5,452 nt of DNA, from NCBI GenBank assembly GCA_905479845.1, contig CAJQOB010000221.1:1-5452 (forward strand). Direction: 5' to 3'. Shown here in pieces: positions 1 through 5,452 of the stretch. A program made the translations under genes and the position numbers. This DNA comes from an uncultured Flavobacteriales bacterium. GTDB taxonomy: Bacteria; Bacteroidota; Bacteroidia; Flavobacteriales_D; Crocinitomicaceae. The notes under the pieces are model-generated. The model had not been told where the DNA came from, ran no database searches, and worked only from the letters and a program-made list of their open reading frames with translations. The first letter of the stretch is position 1; each line of letters opens with the position of its first letter.

Positions 1-467
1 TCGAGAGAATCTCTTTATCTCCGCACGCTTGTGGAAATGGAATCTTACCAAATGGACATTCAATTGCTAAATGGAACGGTACTATATGGGAGCCATACAC
101 GTCAATTACTAATGAGAAAGTTACCGATATTCAAGTCATCGGAGACACTGTATTTATTGCTGGTTTTTCTCCTGGAGATTACGCTATAAGAAAGTACTCA
201 AACGGAACGCTCATCACAGATTCAACGATTATTAATACCGCATCATCTTTGAATGAATCTTCGGTAAAAATGGTTGCTTACGGGAGCCGACTTTATGTCT
301 ATGGAACTGTCAACTTTGAAGGAGAATTCTATACTGGGGTCCTGAGCTATGAAAATGGAACTTGGAGTTACGTTGGTAAACTTGGAGTCATGCCTGACGA
401 TGTTACTCTGTATAACGCTCACATATATGCACTCACTAACGGAGTGCTCAAGCGTTTTCCCCTATAA
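1..467 (+). CDS. C-terminal part of a repeat (probable beta-propeller) protein, 5' truncated by the window
   Basis: The frame starting at base 3 is open from the window edge to a TAA at 465-467, giving 154 residues of an unfinished protein; the real start lies upstream, and the TTG at 249 is an internal leucine. The visible part contains divergent repeats about 40-50 residues apart. Each pairs a hydrophobic beta-strand stretch (VIGDTVFIAGF near residues 45-55, GSRLYVYGTV near 94-103, NAHIYALTNG near 138-147) with an aromatic/NGT strand (KWNGTIW 23-29, RKYSNGT 63-69, LSYENGTW 114-121, and a last degenerate copy, LKRF, 149-152). This alternation is typical of Kelch- or galactose-oxidase-like beta-propellers, which are common in large extracellular proteins of Bacteroidota. 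The protein ends inside a blade and shows no recognisable type IX secretion C-terminal sorting domain. Localisation and function are unknown: any signal peptide would lie in the missing part. The gene converges on the minus-strand cluster. Confidence 0.7.
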   Translation, partial: ERISLSPHACGNGILPNGHSIAKWNGTIWEPYTSITNEKVTDIQVIGDTVFIAGFSPGDYAIRKYSNGTLITDSTIINTASSLNESSVKMVAYGSRLYVYGTVNFEGEFYTGVLSYENGTWSYVGKLGVMPDDVTLYNAHIYALTNGVLKRFPL

Positions 468-478
468 ACAGAACGCTT
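450..478. terminator. Imperfect hairpin between convergent genes, possible terminator
   Basis: Bases 450-458 (AAGCGTTTT) pair with 470-478 (AGAACGCTT): seven Watson-Crick pairs, then a G-U wobble and one more pair in the plus-strand RNA, with an 11-base loop. The hairpin spans the TAA of the propeller gene and lies just past the stop of the methyltransferase gene at 488, where both transcription units should end. Neither side has a proper U-tract (the plus side continues TCGAATAATTC). In the minus-strand RNA the wobble becomes an A-C mismatch. It is therefore a weak candidate for a bidirectional terminator or a 3'-end-stabilising structure. Confidence 0.3.
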
Positions 479-487
479 TCGAATAAT

Positions 488-1048
488 TCAGTTGGATTTA
501 TTTTCTTTCTTCTTACAATGATAAACGTACTCTGTGGGAAATCCCTGCAAATTCACAATTTCGCACTCCTCAAAAACAGCTTTAAACTTCTTAAAATTGA
601 ATTTCGTTAACAAGACTTGACTGTAGGTAGATTGATCATTCAAAAGGTCATGTGCTCCTTGAATAATTGTCTTCCCCTTTTCTTCAGAAAAAAACGAAAA
701 TGGAATGGATGAAACCACAGAATCGATTGGTTCGCTGATGTGTTTTTTCAAGTTTTCCGCGCCATCATTGATGATAACGAGTCGTTCATCCTTGATGATC
801 TCTTTTACGTGATCACAGAACTCCTCCACAACTTCAAAGGCATACAACTTAGATTCGGGGCTTATTGTCGATAGAATCTCTCGGGTGATGTTACCATGTC
901 CCATTCCGAACTCTACAACGATTACATCGCGATCAGTTGGGATTCTTTGACAGATTTCCAGTTCTACTTTTCGGCTTGTTTCTTTAAATGCTCCGGTATC
1001 GCGGAAATTCTTGAGGAACTTGAGTCCCGTTTTTCGTTTTTGATTCAA
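488..1048 (-). CDS. SAM-dependent methyltransferase, PmtA-like / rRNA-dimethyltransferase-like fold
   Basis: This is a class I Rossmann-fold methyltransferase of 186 residues. The SAM-binding motif I is clear (VVEFGMGHGNIT, residues 44-55). It is followed by an acidic strand end (YAFEVVEEF, 69-77; E72 is the likely ribose-binding acid), a motif III-like NDG at 94-96, and the post-motif segment IDSVVSSIPFSFF at 108-120. The N-terminal FLKNFRDTGAFKETSRK and the SxxPF segment in place of NPPY/F resemble the phospholipid N-methyltransferase (PmtA/COG3963) group, which is related to KsgA-type rRNA adenine dimethyltransferases; at 186 residues it lacks the KsgA C-terminal domain. The substrate is undetermined: a phospholipid headgroup, RNA or a small molecule are all possible. 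The start is TTG at 1048: an in-frame stop at 1058-1060 leaves no ATG or GTG upstream, and the first internal ATG falls inside motif I (residue 49). There is no nearby Shine-Dalgarno. It lies 13 bp after rsh and is the last gene of the probable operon. Confidence 0.75.
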   Translation of the reverse strand: MNQKRKTGLKFLKNFRDTGAFKETSRKVELEICQRIPTDRDVIVVEFGMGHGNITREILSTISPESKLYAFEVVEEFCDHVKEIIKDERLVIINDGAENLKKHISEPIDSVVSSIPFSFFSEEKGKTIIQGAHDLLNDQSTYSQVLLTKFNFKKFKAVFEECEIVNLQGFPTEYVYHCKKKENKSN

Positions 1049-1061
1049 ATCTGTGGTTTAG

Positions 1062-3275
1062 TTATTCCTTAGACTTCCCAGCCCGAACAACTCTTTGTAC
1101 ACCTTCCACTTGTTCGAACTTGGACATCAAGTTACTCAAATGTTCGGTATCGTAAACCATCACAGTCATTTTTCCCTCAAAAATACCATCGTCTGTTTCG
1201 AAAGATATCGAGCGCATGTTCACATTTGCCTCATTTGACAAGATTTGCGTCAATTGATTCACAATTCCCACACGGTCGATTCCGTATACCGTAATTGCAG
1301 CAATATTCTCCTTGATCTCAGTATCCTTCCATGTTGCTTTCAAACAACGGTAGGCCATTTTCGACATAAGGTGTTCTGCGTTAGGACAGCTGTTTCTGTG
1401 AATTTTGATCCCGTCACTTATCGTTACGAATCCAAAGACTTTATCTCCTGGAATCGGATTACAACATTGCGATAGTTTGTAGTCGAGGTTTTTGAAATCA
1501 TCACCGATAACAATCGTATCGTCTTTCTTATCGACTTTGGAATAAACCTCCTTCGACTTCTTTCGAACGTGTTTTGGTTTGTCAACTTGCAACAATCCAT
1601 TAACGTTTTCAATTTCCCGTAATTTCTTGAGGTCTATCTTTCCTTTTGCAATACGGAAATACAGTTCTGTTGCACTCGGAACTTTGTAGTAACGCTCTAA
1701 AATCGAAATGTTTTCAGAAACAAATCGAATGTTATGCTGACGGAATTTTCGATCCAAGATCTCTTTCCCATCAAGAGCAATCATTTTCAGTTCCTCGTTC
1801 AAAGAAGATTTAATCTTCTGTCGAGCTCGAGCCGTTACAACAAACTTGAGCCATTCCTCGTTTGGCTTTTGCTTTGAAGACGTTATGATATCCACCTGAT
1901 CCCCGCTCTGTAGCTGATAACTCAGAGGAACCAGTCGGTTATTCACTTTCGCACCAATACATTTATCACCGATTTGTGTGTGAATATCGTAGGCGAAATC
2001 TAAGATCGTTGCTCCCGTAGGAAGTACGCGTAAATCACCTTTTGGAGTAAAGATATAGATCTCATCATTGAATAGATTCAATTTGAACTCTTCAATGAAA
2101 TCCATTGCGTTTGCATCTGGATTAGCGAGTAAGTCGCGTATTTCTGTTATCCAACGATCGAATTTCGTTTCGCTGGTTTTTGATTCTTTGTATTTGTAGT
2201 GAGCAGCAAGTCCTTTTTCTGCGATTTCATCCATTCTTGTCGAACGAATTTGAACTTCGACCCACTTCCCTGTTTCAGACATTACAGTCGTGTGCAAGGA
2301 TTCGTAGCCATTCGCACGAGGTGTTGAAATCCAATCACGTAGTCTATCTGGACTCGGTTGATAGAAATCGGTTACAATACTATAGATTCTCCAACAATCA
2401 GGCTTTTCCATCTCCATTGGAGTATCCACGATAATTCGAATCGCGAAAAGGTCGAATACTTCTTCGAACGGAACACCCTTCGTGGTCATTTTTCTCCAAA
2501 TCGAAGAAATTGATTTCGTTCTTGCCTTAATTTCAAAGTTGTACCCTTCTTTTCCAAGAGATTCCTTGATTGGCAGAACAAACTTACGAATGAATCTGTT
2601 TCGTGCGTCTTTGGTCGACTTCAGCTTTCCTTCAATATCCAAATAAATGGATGGCTCGGTATAGCGCATCGCCAAATCTTCCAACTCACTTTTTGCCGAA
2701 TACAATCCTAAACGGTGAGCAAGTGGCGCATACAAGAACTTCGTCTCCGAAGCAATCTTCATTTGCTTATCAGGACGCATACTTCCAAGTGTACGCATGT
2801 TGTGCAAACGATCCGCCAATTTGATGATCACCACACGGATATCATCAGAAATAGTCAATACCATCTTACGGAAATTCTCCGCTTGCACGGAAGCATTCTC
2901 ATCAAATACTTCAGGAATTTTTGTCAATCCATCAATGATCAATCGAACGCGGTGTCCGAATAGATCCTCGATATCTTCCAGTGTGATATGCGTATCCTCC
3001 ACCGTATCATGTAACAAAGCACAGATAATCGCTGTCGGTCCAAGTGCCATTTCTTCAGCACAAATTCTTGCTACAGCAATAGGGTGATAGATATACGGTT
3101 CGCCAGATTTGCGGCGCATTTCACTGTGAGCATCCACGGCAACATCGAAGGCTTTTCGAATCATGCGTGTATCCTCCCTACTCCGATCTTTTACATTTCG
3201 CATTAATCCGCGAAACGCATTTAGAATTTCTTTTCTTTCCTTCTCTAGATCGATATTTGGAGGAGTTGTGCTCAA
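1062..3275 (-). CDS. rsh: Bifunctional RelA/SpoT-family (p)ppGpp synthetase/hydrolase
   Basis: This is a full-length Rel/SpoT homologue of 737 residues, the usual family size; it makes (p)ppGpp from GTP/GDP plus ATP and hydrolyses it again in the cytoplasm, in contact with the ribosome. Domains in order: HD hydrolase about 40-195 with H64, the H89-D90 pair, E93-D94 and D154/N159 all present; synthetase about 245-365 with the D284 region (AIRIIVD), GYESLH at 323-328 and catalytic E340 in EVQIR; TGS about 404-464; helical region; zinc-finger-type segment with C604, C605, H626 and C630; ACT about 656-733. Both catalytic halves look intact. The charge motif reads RLRD (311-314), close to the RXKD of bifunctional enzymes and unlike the EXDD of synthetase-only RelA. 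The start is TTG at 3275: the frame is closed by a stop at 3318-3320 with no ATG/GTG between, and residues from about 8 already look like the family N terminus; ATG at residue 25 is a less likely alternative. It lies 11 bp after fahA. Confidence 0.96.
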   Translation of the reverse strand: MSTTPPNIDLEKERKEILNAFRGLMRNVKDRSREDTRMIRKAFDVAVDAHSEMRRKSGEPYIYHPIAVARICAEEMALGPTAIICALLHDTVEDTHITLEDIEDLFGHRVRLIIDGLTKIPEVFDENASVQAENFRKMVLTISDDIRVVIIKLADRLHNMRTLGSMRPDKQMKIASETKFLYAPLAHRLGLYSAKSELEDLAMRYTEPSIYLDIEGKLKSTKDARNRFIRKFVLPIKESLGKEGYNFEIKARTKSISSIWRKMTTKGVPFEEVFDLFAIRIIVDTPMEMEKPDCWRIYSIVTDFYQPSPDRLRDWISTPRANGYESLHTTVMSETGKWVEVQIRSTRMDEIAEKGLAAHYKYKESKTSETKFDRWITEIRDLLANPDANAMDFIEEFKLNLFNDEIYIFTPKGDLRVLPTGATILDFAYDIHTQIGDKCIGAKVNNRLVPLSYQLQSGDQVDIITSSKQKPNEEWLKFVVTARARQKIKSSLNEELKMIALDGKEILDRKFRQHNIRFVSENISILERYYKVPSATELYFRIAKGKIDLKKLREIENVNGLLQVDKPKHVRKKSKEVYSKVDKKDDTIVIGDDFKNLDYKLSQCCNPIPGDKVFGFVTISDGIKIHRNSCPNAEHLMSKMAYRCLKATWKDTEIKENIAAITVYGIDRVGIVNQLTQILSNEANVNMRSISFETDDGIFEGKMTVMVYDTEHLSNLMSKFEQVEGVQRVVRAGKSKE

Positions 3276-3286
3276 ACTAATGTCAA

Positions 3287-4561
3287 TTATGTTACGGGTA
3301 ATACTTTTGCTGCTACTTCACCAAATCCAATACGAACACCGTCTTTTTCACAGTGTCCACGCATGATTACAGTGTCGTGATCGTTAATGAACTTTCTTTC
3401 TGATCCATCAGGCATTGGGACTGGTTTTGTTCCTTTCCAAGAAATCTCCAACATTGATCCGAACTCACCTTCTTCTGGTCCACTAATCGTTCCCGATCCC
3501 ATACAATCACCAATACGAATGTTACATCCGTTTACGGTGTGATGTGCCAATTGTTGGTTCATGTTCCAGTACATATGACGGTAGTTCGATTTACAAACTG
3601 ATACCTCATCCTGCCCTTCAGGTTGAATCAAAACATCTAGATTGATCGCAATGTGTTTATCTCCTTCATACTCCAAGTATGGCAATACTTTAGGATCTTG
3701 AACAGGTCCTGGAACGCGGAAAGGCTCCAATGCATCCAAGGTAACGATCCAACATGAAATATGTGAAGCAAAGTTCTTTCCGAGGAAAGGTCCAAGTGGA
3801 ACATACTCCCACCCTTGAATATCACGTGCACTCCAATCGTTTAGCAATGACATACCGAAAATGTAATCATCTGCTTCCTCCGTTGAAATTGTTCCTCCAA
3901 GCGGCTTTCCTTCGTACGTGAAAAACGCAGTTTCCAATTCGAAATCCAATAAATTACATGGTCCGTAAACTGGAACTTCAGCCGTAGGTGGTTTCTTTTG
4001 ACCTTTTGGTCTGTGAAAATCTACTCCTGAAGGAACAATAGAACTTGATCTTCCGTGGTATCCAACAGGAATGTGCTTCCAGTTCGGCATCAAAGCGTTC
4101 TCTGGATCTCTGAATAAACATCCCACGTTAAATGCGTGCTGCTCACTTGAGTAAAAATCTGTGTAATCACCAATTTCAATTGGCATTCCCATCGTTACAT
4201 CAGCAATTGGAACCAAAATTTGATCTACGTGGTGTTGTTTCCCTTGTAAATCGTCCGTGTCCGATTGGAACAATTTAGAAATGCGCTCACGTAGTTTACG
4301 TGTTCCCATCTTCCCTTTCTTCATCATTTTATTGAGAGAATCCGTATCGAAATCTTCCAATGAAAAAGGCAAGTTTTCCATATATCCAAGAACGAACATT
4401 GATTTTAAATCAATAGCGAACTCACCAATTCTAGAAGCTACACGTGGTTTGTGATCTCCAAATTGGATGATACCAAATGGTAAATTTTGAATTGGGAAAT
4501 CTGAATCTTTTGAAACTTCTACCCAAGAAGTTAATGATGGATCATTTGCTGATAAACTCAT
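3287..4561 (-). CDS. fahA: Fumarylacetoacetase (fumarylacetoacetate hydrolase)
   Basis: This cytoplasmic metalloenzyme cleaves 4-fumarylacetoacetate into fumarate and acetoacetate, the last step of phenylalanine/tyrosine breakdown through homogentisate. The 424 residues match the length of the classic eukaryote-type enzyme. It has the N-terminal SH3-like domain (about 15-125) followed by the FAH beta-roll domain. Aligning by eye to mouse FAH with an offset of nine gives every expected active-site residue: metal ligands D135 (DYTDFYSS), E208 and E210 (DFELE) and D242 (NDWSARDIQ), catalytic H142 (QHAFNVG), and substrate contacts R151, Y168 (VGYHGR), R246, Q249 and K262, with E372 near the C terminus. 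The start is an ATG with an AT-rich leader and no Shine-Dalgarno. It follows ychF by 18 bp and precedes rsh by 11 bp. No other homogentisate-pathway gene is visible, so the rest of the pathway must lie elsewhere. The sequence shows no sign of truncation. Confidence 0.97.
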   Translation of the reverse strand: MSLSANDPSLTSWVEVSKDSDFPIQNLPFGIIQFGDHKPRVASRIGEFAIDLKSMFVLGYMENLPFSLEDFDTDSLNKMMKKGKMGTRKLRERISKLFQSDTDDLQGKQHHVDQILVPIADVTMGMPIEIGDYTDFYSSEQHAFNVGCLFRDPENALMPNWKHIPVGYHGRSSSIVPSGVDFHRPKGQKKPPTAEVPVYGPCNLLDFELETAFFTYEGKPLGGTISTEEADDYIFGMSLLNDWSARDIQGWEYVPLGPFLGKNFASHISCWIVTLDALEPFRVPGPVQDPKVLPYLEYEGDKHIAINLDVLIQPEGQDEVSVCKSNYRHMYWNMNQQLAHHTVNGCNIRIGDCMGSGTISGPEEGEFGSMLEISWKGTKPVPMPDGSERKFINDHDTVIMRGHCEKDGVRIGFGEVAAKVLPVT

Positions 4562-4579
4562 ATTACAATATTCTAATAA

Positions 4580-5452
4580 TTATACATTGAAGCGGAAGTG
4601 CATGATATCACCATCTTCCACTACATATTCTTTTCCTTCTACGCGAAATTTCCCTGCTTCTTTCACAGCGTTTTCGCTTTCATATTCTACAAAGTCATTA
4701 TACTTCATTACTTCAGCACGGATAAATCCTTTTTCGAAATCAGTGTGAATTACACCAGCAGCTTGTGGAGCTGTCATTCCTTTCTTGATTGTCCAAGCAC
4801 GAACTTCTTTCTCACCTGCTGTGAAATATGTTTCCAAATCAAGAAGTGAATAAGCAGAACGAATCAAACGATTCACTCCAGACTCTTCCAAACCAAGCTC
4901 TTCCATGAACATTTGACGTTCTTCATACTCGTCAAATTCAGCAATATCAGCTTCAATTTTTGCTCCGATGATCAACACCTCAGCATCTTCGTTATTCACA
5001 GCTTCTTTCACCGCCTCTACGTGTGCGTTTCCATCTTTCACAGAACCTTCGTCAACGTTACACAAGTACATTACCGGTTTAGCTGTAATTAATTGGAAAG
5101 ACTTCATTACCGCCGCGTCATCTTCACCTAATTCAATAGTTCGTACAGACTTACCATTTTCCAATGCTTCTTTCGCTTGTTCAGCCAAAGCGTGCTCTTT
5201 CACAGCATCTTTATCTCCAGATTTGATGATACGGGACAAACCGCTCAACTTCTTTTCTACAGTTTCTAAATCCTTCAACTGAAGCTCAATATCGATAATT
5301 TCCTTGTCGGTAACTGGATCTACTTTCCCGTCTACGTGAATTACATTCCCATCGTCGAAGCAGCGCAATACATGAATAATTGCATCTGTTTCACGAATGT
5401 TTGCTAAGAATTGATTTCCTAGTCCCTCACCTTTAGATGCGCCTTTCACCAA
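4580..5452 (-). CDS. ychF: Redox-regulated P-loop ATPase YchF (OLA1 family), N terminus outside the window
   Basis: The last 290 codons of a YchF protein are present; the family is about 363 residues, so roughly 70 N-terminal residues, including the P-loop, lie past the window edge. The base triplet at the edge is TTG, read as an internal leucine because the family has an AGLVKGASKGEGLG-type segment there (visible from residue 1: LVKGASKGEGLGNQFL). Further hallmarks are RETDAIIHVLRCF (20-32), the helical coiled-coil insertion (about 52-100), the G4-position motif NVDE (132-135), which in this family replaces NKxD and favours ATP over GTP, and the C-terminal TGS domain (about 207-289) ending DGDIMHFRFNV. 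The protein binds ribosomes and affects translation and stress responses in the cytoplasm. It is the most upstream gene visible in the minus-strand run, so the promoter probably lies outside the window. Confidence 0.96.
   Translation of the reverse strand: MVKGASKGEGLGNQFLANIRETDAIIHVLRCFDDGNVIHVDGKVDPVTDKEIIDIELQLKDLETVEKKLSGLSRIIKSGDKDAVKEHALAEQAKEALENGKSVRTIELGEDDAAVMKSFQLITAKPVMYLCNVDEGSVKDGNAHVEAVKEAVNNEDAEVLIIGAKIEADIAEFDEYEERQMFMEELGLEESGVNRLIRSAYSLLDLETYFTAGEKEVRAWTIKKGMTAPQAAGVIHTDFEKGFIRAEVMKYNDFVEYESENAVKEAGKFRVEGKEYVVEDGDIMHFRFNV

Noticed and set aside
249..467. A short 72-residue gene starting at TTG 249
   Set aside because: The same frame is open back to the window edge and the repeat pattern continues upstream, so this is only the tail of a longer protein.
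1062..1075. AAGGA upstream of the methyltransferase as a Shine-Dalgarno site
   Set aside because: It lies about 17 bases before the TTG, too far for a normal site, and is part of the last codons of rsh.
1424..1612. A 62-codon minus-strand open frame within rsh
   Set aside because: It is an out-of-frame shadow inside the conserved zinc-finger region of rsh, with no frameshift needed there.
2797..3087. A 96-codon plus-strand open frame
   Set aside because: It is antisense to the HD domain of rsh, overlaps other plus-strand frames, and resembles no known protein.
3276..3286. TTGACAT on the minus strand just before rsh, resembling a -35 box
   Set aside because: It sits only a few bases before the start codon with no room for a -10 element, and Bacteroidota promoters use a different consensus (TTTG / TAnnTTTG).
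4968..5282. A 104-codon open frame on the plus strand
   Set aside because: It lies wholly antisense to ychF, whose family identity is clear; the serine/alanine/phenylalanine-rich product looks like a reverse-frame artefact.

Overview
The window looks like an ordinary chromosomal segment from a member of the Bacteroidota, most likely Flavobacteriales; a Fluviicola/Crocinitomicaceae-type genome is my best guess from protein style, not from any search. The DNA is moderately AT-rich. None of the three minus-strand starts in view is preceded by a well-placed Shine-Dalgarno sequence, which fits Bacteroidota. The stringent-response protein has the single long Rel/SpoT architecture typical of that phylum.

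Layout. Bases 1-467 (+) hold the 3' end of a gene for a repetitive, probably beta-propeller, protein whose beginning lies outside the window. It converges on four genes on the minus strand, separated from them by only 20 bp and an imperfect hairpin around its stop codon. Reading the minus strand in its direction of transcription, the genes are: ychF (5452 to 4580, 5' end outside the window), fumarylacetoacetase fahA (4561 to 3287), a full-length RelA/SpoT homologue (3275 to 1062) and a small SAM-dependent methyltransferase (1048 to 488). The gaps are 18, 11 and 13 bp, so the four are very likely co-transcribed. No stretch over 300 bases lacks a gene, and I see no RNA gene, mobile element, CRISPR array or internal promoter.

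How the genes relate. YchF (ribosome-associated P-loop ATPase) and the Rel/SpoT enzyme (ppGpp synthesis and hydrolysis) both act around the ribosome and stress physiology. Fumarylacetoacetase is the last step of tyrosine/phenylalanine breakdown. The last gene resembles the PmtA-like phospholipid N-methyltransferase/rRNA dimethyltransferase group, and its substrate cannot be told from sequence. There is no obvious single pathway. Points worth a second look are the two consecutive TTG starts (rsh and the methyltransferase), the RLRD version of the Rel charge motif, the uncertain substrate of the methyltransferase, and the co-directional packing of a catabolic gene between two housekeeping genes. 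I found no evidence for a previously undescribed system.
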